A DNA stretch of 64,000 nt from BAIKAL-G1 sp943369525 (GTDB lineage: Bacteria > Cyanobacteriota > Cyanobacteriia > PCC-6307 > Cyanobiaceae): NCBI GenBank assembly GCA_943369525.1, contig CALRNL020000008.1, forward strand, positions 82,982 through 146,981, in the 5' to 3' direction. The notes under the pieces are model-generated. The model did not search any database and had not been told where the DNA came from. It was given only the letters and a program-made list of their open reading frames with translations. Positions 1 to 8,659 of the stretch are shown in pieces (the stretch's first letter is position 1; each line of letters opens with the position of its first letter). A program made the position numbers and the translations under genes.

Positions 1-27
1 AGCTACGGCTGGTTCTTCGATAGCTGA
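1..27 (+). CDS. C-terminal tail of an unidentified upstream gene (partial)
   Basis: The first 24 bases read in frame as S-Y-G-W-F-F-D-S followed by TGA. The dense packing and the terminator-like hairpin about 95 bases further on make the tail of a plus-strand gene plausible. Eight residues are too few to name a family, so this is only a possible partial gene. Confidence 0.3.
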   Translation, partial: SYGWFFDS

Positions 28-120
28 GGACTGGGGTTGGTGCCCCTAAGGGGGACCTGGAGCTGCGGGGGGCTCCCCCTGCGGCGGAGCCCTTGGCAGG
101 CAAGGCCTGATCTTTTCAAC

Positions 121-157
121 AAAAAGCCCCGGCAGCCTTGGGGGTTGCCGGGGCTTT
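121..157 (-). terminator. Rho-independent terminator of rpe
   Basis: A perfect 12-base stem, AAAGCCCCGGCA pairing with TGCCGGGGCTTT, encloses a short loop. On the minus strand it is followed by a T-run. It lies about 70 bases past the rpe stop codon. The A-rich left side means it could also stop transcription arriving from the left, so it may be bidirectional. Confidence 0.8.
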
Positions 158-228
158 CGCCATTTGGGTCCTTGGCTGGGGGTGGACGGCAGGGGTCCCC
201 AGCCCGTTGCCCAGCTCGGGGACGGGGC

Positions 229-912
229 CTAGGCGGCGACGGCCACGGGGCGGCGGCTGTTGCGGATGCCGGTGATCGCCTCGGCGTAACTGGGCTGGTT
301 GAACACGCCCGAGCCGGACACGATCGCGTTGGCGCCGGCCTCGATCACCTGCCAGGCATTGCTGCCCTTGATGCCGCCATCCACTTCGATCCAGGGATCG
401 AGGCCGCGCTCATCGCACATGCGGCGCAGGGCCTCGATCTTCCTCACCTGGGAGGGGATGAAGCTCTGGCCGCCGAAGCCGGGGTTGACGCTCATGATCA
501 GCACCAGATCACAGAGCTCCAGGCAGTACTCCAGGGTGTCGAGGGGCGTGCCGGGGTTGAGCACGGCGCCGGCCAGCTTGCCCAGGTCCTTGATCTGGGC
601 CAGGTTGCGGTGCAGGTGGGTGCAGGCCTCCACCTGGACGCTGATGATGTCGGCGCCGGCCTTGGCGAAGTCGGCCACGTAGCGCTCCGGCTCGACGATC
701 ATCAGGTGCACGTCCAGGGGCTTGGTCGTGACCGGGCGCAGGGCCTCGACGATCAGGGGGCCAATCGTGATGTTGGGCACGAAGCGGCCATCCATCACAT
801 CCACATGGATCCAGTCGGCGCCGGCCTCGTCGACGGCACGGACGTCCTCGCCGAGGCGGGAGAAATCGGCCGACAGGATCGACGGGGAGATCACCAGGGG
901 CTTGGTGCTCAT
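229..912 (-). CDS. rpe: Ribulose-phosphate 3-epimerase
   Basis: This 227-residue cytoplasmic TIM-barrel enzyme interconverts D-ribulose 5-phosphate and D-xylulose 5-phosphate in the Calvin cycle and pentose phosphate pathway. Family signatures visible in order are SPSILSADF near the N-terminus, the metal/catalytic motifs HVDVMDG and DVHLMI, VNPGFGGQ, and the phosphate-binding end VDGGI...GSGVF. Length and start (ATG, MSTKPLVISPS) are normal. It is transcribed away from glpX with about 250 bases between the two starts, which must hold both promoters. A strong terminator follows the stop. Identification is secure. Confidence 0.97.
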   Translation of the reverse strand: MSTKPLVISPSILSADFSRLGEDVRAVDEAGADWIHVDVMDGRFVPNITIGPLIVEALRPVTTKPLDVHLMIVEPERYVADFAKAGADIISVQVEACTHLHRNLAQIKDLGKLAGAVLNPGTPLDTLEYCLELCDLVLIMSVNPGFGGQSFIPSQVRKIEALRRMCDERGLDPWIEVDGGIKGSNAWQVIEAGANAIVSGSGVFNQPSYAEAITGIRNSRRPVAVAA

Positions 913-1164
913 GGAGGGGCCACCGGGGCACAGGGCTCTTGATTGTAGGAATCGGCCTGGCCCGGTTTCGGTTGGGTGCCACTGATACAGTGAGCGGCGC
1001 TAAAAGCCCGAGAGGCCCTGCGGCTGCTGGAAGCTGCGCCGAAACTGTCCAAGCTTGCAAGCCGGTGCTGCCGTCGGCCCTGTCAGCCCAACCAGCCCAG
1101 CGCCTTCTGGCGGCGCGGCAATGCCGCTCCCCCTGCCAAAGCCCCCCACCCCCGCCGGACTGCT

Positions 1165-2169
1165 GTGGATCGCACCCTTATCCAGGAAATTCTCGAGGTC
1201 GTTGAGCAGGCCGCCATCGCCTCGGCCAAGCTCACCGGTCTTGGCCAGAAAGACGAGGCGGATGCCGCCGCCGTTGAGGCCATGCGCACCCGCATGGGCG
1301 CCATCCAGATGAAAGGCCGCATCGTCATCGGTGAGGGCGAGCGGGACGAAGCACCGATGCTCTACATCGGCGAGGAAGTTGGCAGTGGCACTGGCCCCGG
1401 CGTCGATTTCGCCGTGGATCCCTGCGAAGGCACCAACCTCTGCGCCAACAACCAGGACGGCTCCATGGCCGTGCTGGCCGCCTCCGACCGCGGTGGCCTC
1501 TTCAACGCCCCCGACTTCTACATGAAGAAGCTGGCCGCGCCCCCCGCCGCCAAGGGCAAGGTGGACATCCGTAAGTCGGCCACCGAAAACATCGCCATCC
1601 TCAGCGAGTGCCTGGGCCTGGCCGCCAGCGAGCTGGTGATCGTGGTGATGGACCGGGCCCGCCACAAGGACCTGATTGCCGAGATCCGCGCCACCGGCGC
1701 CCGGGTCAAGCCGATCTCCGATGGCGACGTGCAAGCCGCGATTGCCTGTGGTTTTGCCGGCAGCGGCACCCATTGCCTGATGGGCATTGGCGCCGCCCCC
1801 GAAGGGGTGATTTCCGCCGCCGCCATGCGCGCCCTGGGCGGCCACTTCCAGGGCCAACTGGTGTATGACCCGGCCGTGGCCCAAACCTCCGAGTGGGCCG
1901 ACTACACCGTGGAAGGCAACATTGCCCGCCTCAATGAGATGGGCATCACCGACATCGACAAGGTGTACGAAGCCGAAGAACTGGCCTCCGGTGAGAACGT
2001 TGTGTTTGCCGGCAGCGGCATCACCGATGGCCTGCTCTTCCACGGGGTCAAGTTTGAGAAGGACTGCACCCGCACCAGCAGCCTGATCATCAGTACCCTC
2101 GACAACACCGCCCGGTTCACCAACACGGTGCACATCAAGGACGGCGCCCAGAGCATCGCCCTGCGCTGA
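1165..2169 (+). CDS. glpX: Class II fructose-1,6-bisphosphatase / sedoheptulose-1,7-bisphosphatase
   Basis: GlpX-type phosphatase of 334 residues. In cyanobacteria this class II enzyme is known to dephosphorylate both fructose-1,6- and sedoheptulose-1,7-bisphosphate in the Calvin cycle. The conserved MKGRIVIGEGERDEAPMLYIGE segment (residues about 50-71) carries metal ligands; DPCEGTN, the lithium-sensitive phosphatase motif, and SDGD are also present. The start is GTG giving MDRTLIQEIL, which matches the normal family N-terminus; no ATG fits. hemA follows about 40 bases downstream on the same strand, so the two are probably co-transcribed. Confidence 0.96.
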   Translation: MDRTLIQEILEVVEQAAIASAKLTGLGQKDEADAAAVEAMRTRMGAIQMKGRIVIGEGERDEAPMLYIGEEVGSGTGPGVDFAVDPCEGTNLCANNQDGSMAVLAASDRGGLFNAPDFYMKKLAAPPAAKGKVDIRKSATENIAILSECLGLAASELVIVVMDRARHKDLIAEIRATGARVKPISDGDVQAAIACGFAGSGTHCLMGIGAAPEGVISAAAMRALGGHFQGQLVYDPAVAQTSEWADYTVEGNIARLNEMGITDIDKVYEAEELASGENVVFAGSGITDGLLFHGVKFEKDCTRTSSLIISTLDNTARFTNTVHIKDGAQSIALR

Positions 2170-2207
2170 CGTCGATCCCACCCAGGCGCCAGCGAGGTTT
2201 GCCCTTT

Positions 2208-3518
2208 ATGCACATCACGGTCGTCGGCCTCAGCCACCACACCGCCCCGGTGGAAATCCGCGAGCGGCTCAGCATCGCTGAGCAAACCATGGAGGACTCC
2301 CTCCAGCGGCTTAGGGCTGACGACCAGGTGCTGGAGGCTTCGATCCTGAGCACCTGCAACCGCCTGGAGATCTACACCCTGCTGCGCCATCCGGAGCAGG
2401 GGGTGACGGCCGTGGGCACCTTCCTCAGCGAGCAATCGGGTTTGGACCTGGTGGAGCTCACGCCCCACCTGTTCACCTACCACCACGAGGAGGCGGTGGC
2501 CCACCTGCTGCGGGTGGCCGCAGGTCTGGACAGCCTGGTGCTGGGCGAGGGCCAAATCCTCTCCCAGGTGAAAAAGATGGTCCGGCTCGGCCAGGAGCAT
2601 CGCTCGATCGGGCCGATTCTCAACCGCCTGCTCAACCAGGCGGTGAGCACCGGCAAACGGGTCCGCACCGAAACCAACCTGGGCACCGGGGCGGTATCGA
2701 TCAGCTCGGCGGCCGTGGAGCTGGCCCAATTGAAGGTGGGCCAGGGCCGCGGTCTCGATGAGTTGGTGCCCCTTGATCAGGAGCAGGTGGCGGTGGTGGG
2801 GGCTGGACGCATGGCCCGGCTGCTACTGCAACACCTGGGCTCCAAGGGCTGCCGCGGCGTGGTGCTGCTCAACCGCACGGTGGAGCGGGCCGAACTTCTG
2901 GCAGCCGATTTCCCCGACCTGCCGGTCCAGTGCCGTCCCCTCTCGGACCTGGACCACTGCCTGAGCACCTGTTCCCTGGTGTTTACCAGCACGGCAGCTG
3001 AGGAGCCGATCATTGATGCCGCCCGGCTCTCCCGCCTCAATCGCCGCTCATCCCTGCTGCTGATTGACATCGGCGTGCCCCGCAACATCAGCTCCGATGT
3101 GCAGGGCATTGACGGCGTCGCTGCCTTCGATGTGGATGACCTGCAGGAGGTGGTGGCCCGTAACCAGGAGGCCCGCCGCGAGATTGCGGCCGAGGCCGAG
3201 GGGTTACTTGAAGAGGAAGGCCGCCTCTTTTTGGAATGGTGGGATGGCCTTGAAGCGGTGCCGGTGGTCAACCGCATGCGCCGTCAACTGGAAGACATTC
3301 GCGAGCAGGAATTACAAAAGGCGCTGAGCCGCATGGGTCCCGACCTCTCGGCCCGCGATCGCAAGGTGATGGAGGCCCTCAGTAAGGGCATTATCAATAA
3401 GATTCTCCATACCCCCGTGACCAATCTGCGGGCGCCCCAGCCCCGCCAGCAGCGCCACGTGGCCATGGGCGTGCTGGAGCGCCTGTTTGAGCTCCACGAG
3501 GAGAATCCCGACAACTGA
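2208..3518 (+). CDS. hemA: Glutamyl-tRNA reductase
   Basis: First committed enzyme of tetrapyrrole synthesis by the C5 pathway. It reduces glutamyl-tRNA(Glu) with NADPH to glutamate-1-semialdehyde and so feeds chlorophyll, haem and bilin production. The product has 436 residues. STCNRLEIY contains the catalytic cysteine (Cys50). An NADPH-binding domain (VVGAGRMARLLLQHL) and a C-terminal dimerisation helix follow. I chose ATG (MHITVVGLSHHTAPVE) rather than the TTG nine bases upstream, because it gives the usual N-terminus and has an AGCGAGG ribosome site at proper spacing. It lies just after glpX in the conserved picocyanobacterial gene order. Confidence 0.96.
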   Translation: MHITVVGLSHHTAPVEIRERLSIAEQTMEDSLQRLRADDQVLEASILSTCNRLEIYTLLRHPEQGVTAVGTFLSEQSGLDLVELTPHLFTYHHEEAVAHLLRVAAGLDSLVLGEGQILSQVKKMVRLGQEHRSIGPILNRLLNQAVSTGKRVRTETNLGTGAVSISSAAVELAQLKVGQGRGLDELVPLDQEQVAVVGAGRMARLLLQHLGSKGCRGVVLLNRTVERAELLAADFPDLPVQCRPLSDLDHCLSTCSLVFTSTAAEEPIIDAARLSRLNRRSSLLLIDIGVPRNISSDVQGIDGVAAFDVDDLQEVVARNQEARREIAAEAEGLLEEEGRLFLEWWDGLEAVPVVNRMRRQLEDIREQELQKALSRMGPDLSARDRKVMEALSKGIINKILHTPVTNLRAPQPRQQRHVAMGVLERLFELHEENPDN

Positions 3519-3637
3519 AGCGGCGCCAAATCGCCCTGACTGCAGCCAATTTCATCAATGTGCTGCGCTACGCCTTCGCCCGGTCAGCCGATCGCTTACC
3601 GTTGCCAAACCCTGACAGTACCTAGGGGAGAACACCG

Positions 3638-4933
3638 ATGAAACGAGTCCTGGCCATCATCCTGGGCGGCGGAGCCGGGACCCGTCTTTTCCCCCTAACC
3701 CAGACGCGGGCCAAGCCGGCCGTGCCCCTGGCTGGCAAGTATCGCTTGATTGATATTCCGATCAGCAATTGCATCAACTCCGGCATCAACAAGATGTATG
3801 TGTTGACGCAGTTCAACAGCGCCTCGTTGAACCGACACCTCAGCCAGAGTTACAACCTCTCCGCCGGTTTTGGCCAAGGTTTTGTTGAGGTGCTGGCGGC
3901 CCAGCAGACCCCCTCGAGCCCCAGCTGGTTTGAGGGCACGGCCGATGCGGTCCGTAAATACCAGTGGCTGTTCCAGGAATGGGATGTGGACCAGTACCTG
4001 ATCCTTTCCGGCGACCAGCTCTACCGGATGGATTACAGCCTGTTCATCGACCACCACATCAAAACCGGCGCCGACCTCACCGTCGGGGCCCTGCCCGTGG
4101 ATGCGGCCCAGGCCGAGTCCTTTGGCCTGATGCACACAGACGACGACGGCCGCATTCGCGAATTCCGCGAAAAGCCCAAGGGCAAAGCCCTTGAGGCCAT
4201 GCAGGTGGACACCTCCCTGATGGGCCTCTCAGCTGAGGAGGCGGCGCGGCGGCCCTACCTGGCCTCCATGGGCATCTATGTCTTCAGCCGTGACACCCTC
4301 TTCGACCTGCTGAGCAAGAACCCCAACTTCACCGATTTCGGCAAAGAGATCATTCCCGCCGCCCTAGAGCGGGGCGACCGCCTCCAGACCTACCTGTTCG
4401 ACGACTATTGGGAGGACATCGGCACGATCGGCGCCTTCTACGAGGCCAACATGGCCCTCACCGACCAGCCCAACCCGGCCTTCTCCTTCTACGACGAGAA
4501 GTTTCCGATCTACACCCGGCCCCGTTACCTGCCCCCGAGCAAGCTGCTCGACAGCCAGGTCACCCAGTCGATCATCGGCGAGGGCTCGATGCTGCGGGCC
4601 TGCAGCATCCACCACTGCGTGCTCGGGGTGCGGACCCGGGTGGAGGACGAGGTGGTCCTGCAGGACACCCTGGTGATGGGCGCGGACTACTTCGAATCCG
4701 GCGAGGAGCGGGCCGTGCTGCGGGAGCGGGGCGGCACCCCGATTGGCGTTGGCCAGGGCAGCACGGTGAAGCGCGCGATCATCGACAAGAACGTGCGCAT
4801 TGGCCGCAACGTCACGATCGTCAACAAGGACCACGTCGAAGAGGCCGACCGGCCCGAGCTGGGCTTCTACATCCGCAATGGCATCGTCGTCGTCGCCAAG
4901 AACGTGACGATCACCGATGGCACGGTGATCTGA
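3638..4933 (+). CDS. glgC: Glucose-1-phosphate adenylyltransferase (ADP-glucose pyrophosphorylase)
   Basis: Makes ADP-glucose from ATP and glucose-1-phosphate for glycogen synthesis; in cyanobacteria it is activated by 3-phosphoglycerate and inhibited by phosphate. The 431-residue protein has the nucleotidyltransferase loop ILGGGAGTRLFPLTQ at the N-terminus, FEGTADAVRKY, the glucose-1-phosphate region around EFREKPKG, and a C-terminal left-handed beta-helix. The C-terminal lysine-containing NVRIGRNVTIVNKDHVEEADR segment resembles the plant/cyanobacterial activator site. A good GGGGAG ribosome site precedes the ATG. Confidence 0.97.
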   Translation: MKRVLAIILGGGAGTRLFPLTQTRAKPAVPLAGKYRLIDIPISNCINSGINKMYVLTQFNSASLNRHLSQSYNLSAGFGQGFVEVLAAQQTPSSPSWFEGTADAVRKYQWLFQEWDVDQYLILSGDQLYRMDYSLFIDHHIKTGADLTVGALPVDAAQAESFGLMHTDDDGRIREFREKPKGKALEAMQVDTSLMGLSAEEAARRPYLASMGIYVFSRDTLFDLLSKNPNFTDFGKEIIPAALERGDRLQTYLFDDYWEDIGTIGAFYEANMALTDQPNPAFSFYDEKFPIYTRPRYLPPSKLLDSQVTQSIIGEGSMLRACSIHHCVLGVRTRVEDEVVLQDTLVMGADYFESGEERAVLRERGGTPIGVGQGSTVKRAIIDKNVRIGRNVTIVNKDHVEEADRPELGFYIRNGIVVVAKNVTITDGTVI

Positions 4934-5213
4934 GGCCCGGTGATCTGAGGCCAGGCGCCGATCCCCCAATTTGGCCGGGGCGCGGGTCCCCAAGGGCCCC
5001 TGGGCCTTCCCCCCATCCTGGGGCAAATCAGGGCCAGGGGCCCTTTCAAGCCGCTGTTGCCCCGCTCCGGTGCAGCAGCGGCTTTTGATTGCCGAAGCCC
5101 CAGGGGAGTGCCGTCCCTTTCGGTGCGCTGTCCCTCACAGAGGCGGCGGCCTTGGTTCCGCCCAACGGTGCCCGTCGCCACACTGACGGAATCCGCACCA
5201 GGACGGGATCACA

Positions 5214-6632
5214 ATGCAGAAAGCCCACTTCGGTCTGATTGGCCTAGGGGTGATGGGGGAAAACCTGGTGCTCAACGCCGAGCGCAACGGGTTTTCCTGT
5301 GTCGTCTACAACCGCACCTACGCCAAGACCGAGGAGTTTTTGGGCGGTCGGGGCGCCGGCAAGGCGATCATCGGCTCCAGCTCCCTCCAGGACTTTGTCG
5401 ACAAGCTGGAGAAACCGCGCCGCATCTTGATGATGATCAAGGCCGGCCAGGCCATTGATGACACCATCGCCACCATTTCCCCCTACCTAGAGGAGGGTGA
5501 TTTGCTGATCGATGGGGGCAACTCCCTCTACACCGACACGGAACGCCGCGTTGCCGAGCTGGAAAGCAAGAGCTTCGGCTTCATCGGCATGGGCGTCTCC
5601 GGCGGCGCCAAGGGGGCCCTGGAGGGGCCAAGCATGATGCCCGGAGGCACCCGCAGTGCCTACGACGCGATCGAAAGCTTGGTGCGCAAGATGGCTGCCC
5701 AGGTCAACGATGGCCCCTGCGTCACCTACATCGGCCCCGGGGGCGCCGGCCATTTCGTTAAGACCGTGCACAACGGCATCGAATACGGCATTGAGCAGAT
5801 CCTGGCCGAGGCCTACGACCTGATGAAGCGCTCCGCCGGCCTGGGCGGCATCGAGATGGCCGATGTGTTGGCCGCCTGGAACGCCACCGAGGAGCTCTCC
5901 TCCTTCCTGGTGGAGATCACCGAGGTGTGCCTGCGCACCCGCGATCCCCAGGACGGCTCCGACCTGGTGGAGAAGATCGTCGACGCCGCCGGCCAGAAGG
6001 GCACGGGCCTCTGGACCGTGGTGAGCGCCCTGGAGATGGGGATCTCCGTGCCCACGATCTATGCGGCCCTCAATGCCCGGGTGCTGAGCTCCCTGCGGGA
6101 CGAACGGCTTCAAGCCGAATCCGTGCTGGCGGCCCCCGCCCCCGTCGCAATCGACCTGGGCAGTCCGGCCGACGCCATGGCACCCCTGCAGGATGCCTGC
6201 GTGCTGGCCTGCATCACCAGCTACGCCCAAGGCATGGCCCTGATGGTGGAGGCCTCCAAGCTGCACGACTACAACCTGGACCTCTCGGCCATCGCCCAGA
6301 TCTGGAAGGGGGGCTGCATCATCCGCGCCCGCCTGCTGCAACGCATCCAGGACGCCTTCACCGAGACCAGCACCCTGCCCAACCTGATGGTGGACCCCTG
6401 GTTTGCGGAGCAAATCAACCGCCGCCTGCCCGGCCTGCGCCAGGTGGTGGCTGGCGCCGCCCTGGCTGGCATCCCCGTGCCCTGCCTGAGCAGCAGCCTC
6501 GATTACATCGATAGCTACCGCTCCGGCCGCCTACCCCAGAACCTGGTGCAGGCCATGCGCGACTGCTTCGGCGCCCACACCTATGCCCGGGTCGACCAGG
6601 AGGGCAGCTTCCACACCGAGTGGCTGGATTGA
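5214..6632 (+). CDS. gnd: 6-phosphogluconate dehydrogenase, decarboxylating
   Basis: Oxidises and decarboxylates 6-phosphogluconate to ribulose-5-phosphate with NADP+, the last oxidative pentose phosphate step, which supplies NADPH in the dark. The length of 472 residues is full. The N-terminal Rossmann motif GLIGLGVMGENL, the substrate signature IGMGVSGGAKGALEGPSMMPGG and the HFVKTVHNGIEYG active-site lysine region are all visible, as is the C-terminal all-helical domain. pgl starts about 11 bases after the stop, so the two enzymes of consecutive pathway steps are almost certainly co-transcribed. Confidence 0.97.
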   Translation: MQKAHFGLIGLGVMGENLVLNAERNGFSCVVYNRTYAKTEEFLGGRGAGKAIIGSSSLQDFVDKLEKPRRILMMIKAGQAIDDTIATISPYLEEGDLLIDGGNSLYTDTERRVAELESKSFGFIGMGVSGGAKGALEGPSMMPGGTRSAYDAIESLVRKMAAQVNDGPCVTYIGPGGAGHFVKTVHNGIEYGIEQILAEAYDLMKRSAGLGGIEMADVLAAWNATEELSSFLVEITEVCLRTRDPQDGSDLVEKIVDAAGQKGTGLWTVVSALEMGISVPTIYAALNARVLSSLRDERLQAESVLAAPAPVAIDLGSPADAMAPLQDACVLACITSYAQGMALMVEASKLHDYNLDLSAIAQIWKGGCIIRARLLQRIQDAFTETSTLPNLMVDPWFAEQINRRLPGLRQVVAGAALAGIPVPCLSSSLDYIDSYRSGRLPQNLVQAMRDCFGAHTYARVDQEGSFHTEWLD

Positions 6633-6643
6633 GCGGTCCCGCC

Positions 6644-7375
6644 ATGGATGCCCCTGGCTTCGTGTACCAACTCGAGATCAGCGCCAACCAGGCGCAGCTC
6701 GCCCAGCGGGCTGCCGACTTGCTGGCCAGCCAGCTGGTTCAGGTCTTGGCCGAGCGGCAGCGGGCCTTGCTAGCCCTTGCCGGTGGCACCACCCCGGCGG
6801 CGGCCTATCGCCTGCTGGGCCAGCACCCGCTGGCCTGGGACCGGGTGGATGTGCTGCTGGGCGATGAACGCTGGGTGGGGCCCCAGGATCCGTCCAGCAA
6901 TGCCCGCATGCTCCATGAAACCCTCCTGGCCCAAGGGCCGGCCCGGGAGGCCCGTTTCCATCCAGTTCCCACCGAGCGGGCCACGCCCCTGGCCTCCGCC
7001 GAAGCCTTTGGCGAAATCCTGGGCCAGCTCGCCCCTGGCGACCCGCCCGTGCTCGACCTAATCCTGTTGGGCCTGGGCGATGACGGCCACACCGCCTCCC
7101 TGTTTCCCGGCAGCGCCGCCGCGGGTGTGACCGATCGCTCCGTTGCCGTGGGCGAGGGCAAGGGGCTCGAACGCATCACGCTCACCGCGCCAGTACTTTC
7201 TGCCGCCCGCCAGGTGATCATCCTGGTGAGTGGCGCCGCCAAGCAGGAGGCCCTCCGCCGCTTGTTAGATCCGAGCGAATCGCCCCTGCGCACCCCCGCC
7301 AAGTTGGTCCAACCCAGCACTCCGGTGCTGGTGCTGGCCGATGCGGCTGCGGCTGGCCTGGTCGCTGGTGCCTAG
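6644..7375 (+). CDS. pgl: 6-phosphogluconolactonase
   Basis: Hydrolyses 6-phosphogluconolactone to 6-phosphogluconate, the step before Gnd. The 243-residue protein shows the NagB/RpiA-like Pgl fold signatures LALAGGTTP, LLGDERWV, and LILLGLGDDGHTASLFPG, which contains the catalytic histidine region. I chose the ATG in GCCATGGATGCC; a GTG 24 bases upstream would overlap gnd and is possible. The 3' end overlaps the start of the next gene by 35 bases, pointing to one transcript. Confidence 0.94.
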   Translation: MDAPGFVYQLEISANQAQLAQRAADLLASQLVQVLAERQRALLALAGGTTPAAAYRLLGQHPLAWDRVDVLLGDERWVGPQDPSSNARMLHETLLAQGPAREARFHPVPTERATPLASAEAFGEILGQLAPGDPPVLDLILLGLGDDGHTASLFPGSAAAGVTDRSVAVGEGKGLERITLTAPVLSAARQVIILVSGAAKQEALRRLLDPSESPLRTPAKLVQPSTPVLVLADAAAAGLVAGA

Positions 7376-8192
7376 GGGCCCCCGTTGGGGCTTGTTTAGG
7401 CGGCTGCTGGCCTTGGCCCCAGGGCTGTCCCTGCTGGTCCTGGCTCCGGTAAGCCTGGCGGCGCCAACGCCGGATCCCTCCAGTCCCATCTCCCTGGGCC
7501 CCCTCGCCAGACTGGAAGCGCTATCCCCCACCGCCGCCCTAGGCGGACCCAGCAGCCCCGTGTCCTCCAGCCCCACCGCTCGCTCCAGTTCCGATCCAGG
7601 CCGGGGCCCACAAGGCCGTCCCCCTGGCGCCCCTGCTGCTGGTGACGGCTCCCTGCTGGTGGTGGCAGGCGATGGCTTTGCCGGCTGGCACAGCCTCAAC
7701 GACACGATCATGGGCGGCCGCAGCCAGGGCCAGTGCCAGAGCGGCTCCAGCGGCTTGCTGATGACGGCGGAGGTTGTGGCCGAGGGGGGCGGCTTTGTCA
7801 GTTGCCGCTCGCCCCTGTTCTCCCCCCCCTTGGACCTCTCAGCCCAGGCCGGCCTGCAGCTGGAATTGGAAGGGGATGGCCGCCGCTACAAGCTCGCCAT
7901 TGCCTGCAGCGATGGCCTGGCCGGCCTCACCGAATTGATCCCGGGCGGGCTGCGTTGGGTGGCCGAATTCGCCACCGAGGCCCAGGGACTCACCCGGGTG
8001 TGGATTCCGTTCAGCCAATTGCGGCCCAGTGTGCGCGCCAAGCCCGTGGGCTTGCCCCTGCGCTTTGATCCCGCCCGCATCACCCGGTTGCAGATTCTCC
8101 ATTCCCGCTTTGGCGACGACGGCGGCGTCAATAGCGGCTTTCGAGCGGGCCCCCTGCAGCTGAGAATTCAGGCCATTCGGGCCCTGCCCTAG
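7341..8192 (+). CDS. CIA30-family protein with N-terminal signal segment
   Basis: The 283-residue protein starts with a basic-hydrophobic leader (RRLLALAPGLSLLVLAPVSLAA) typical of a secretory signal. A Ser/Pro-rich spacer follows to about residue 100. The CIA30/NDUFAF1-like beta-sandwich begins at WHSLNDTIMGGRSQG, the family's hallmark segment. Cyanobacterial members are generally of unknown function, although the mitochondrial namesake assists complex I assembly. The reading frame overlaps pgl by 35 bases, which suggests translational coupling but does not prove a pathway link. The low-complexity spacer may be lineage specific. Confidence 0.85.
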   Translation: MRLRLAWSLVPRGPRWGLFRRLLALAPGLSLLVLAPVSLAAPTPDPSSPISLGPLARLEALSPTAALGGPSSPVSSSPTARSSSDPGRGPQGRPPGAPAAGDGSLLVVAGDGFAGWHSLNDTIMGGRSQGQCQSGSSGLLMTAEVVAEGGGFVSCRSPLFSPPLDLSAQAGLQLELEGDGRRYKLAIACSDGLAGLTELIPGGLRWVAEFATEAQGLTRVWIPFSQLRPSVRAKPVGLPLRFDPARITRLQILHSRFGDDGGVNSGFRAGPLQLRIQAIRALP

Positions 8193-8209
8193 GCCCCGAC
8201 CTCGAAGCG

Positions 8210-8608
8210 ATGGACTGGAGCGACCAAGGGGATTGGCAGGACTTCGCCAGCCGGTTAGCCGCCGCTGCCGACCTCTGCCTCAAGCCCCACCGGCATGGCG
8301 TGCGGCTGCTGGGGGAGCTGCCTGAACTCGGGGCCGCCGATGGCGATCTCTGCGTGCGGATCGAGCCCCGCAGCCCCGAGGGTGCCCGGCTCGAGCAGGG
8401 GGATCTGGAGTTGGAGCTCTACCGCAGCGGCGCTGACATCCATCTCACCTTGGTGACCCTGGCTGACGAGACCGCCCCCTTGCTCTGGCAGGGATCCCAT
8501 CCGGTCTGGATGGATGGGGTCAGTGGCGAGCGCTGCGAGCGGCCCGAGGGCGGTGTGCCCTTGGAAGCCCTGGCCCGCCGCATCCGCGCCCTGGTGGTTG
8601 GCGCCTAG
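8210..8608 (+). CDS. Conserved hypothetical protein
   Basis: A 132-residue soluble acidic protein starting 17 bases after the CIA30-like gene and probably in the same operon. It looks like a single small alpha/beta domain (helical N-terminus LAAAADLCLKPH, then beta-rich VRIEP, LELELYRSG and IHLTLVTL). No catalytic motif is recognisable and no signal or membrane segment is present. I recall similar short proteins in Synechococcus genomes but cannot name a family. The stop codon lies inside the left arm of a perfect hairpin. Confidence 0.75.
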   Translation: MDWSDQGDWQDFASRLAAAADLCLKPHRHGVRLLGELPELGAADGDLCVRIEPRSPEGARLEQGDLELELYRSGADIHLTLVTLADETAPLLWQGSHPVWMDGVSGERCERPEGGVPLEALARRIRALVVGA

Positions 8609-8633
8609 GGACGCCGTGCTGTCCCTAGGCGCC
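8600..8633. terminator. Perfect 13-bp hairpin between convergent genes
   Basis: GGCGCCTAGGGAC (8600-8612) and GTCCCTAGGCGCC (8621-8633) are exact reverse complements around an 8-base loop. They lie between the plus-strand hypothetical gene, whose stop codon is in the left arm, and the minus-strand ilvD. There is no T-run, so termination activity is an inference from position and stem strength. Confidence 0.55.
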
Positions 8634-8659
8634 AGGGGCTGACCCTTCTGGCCCCCAGG

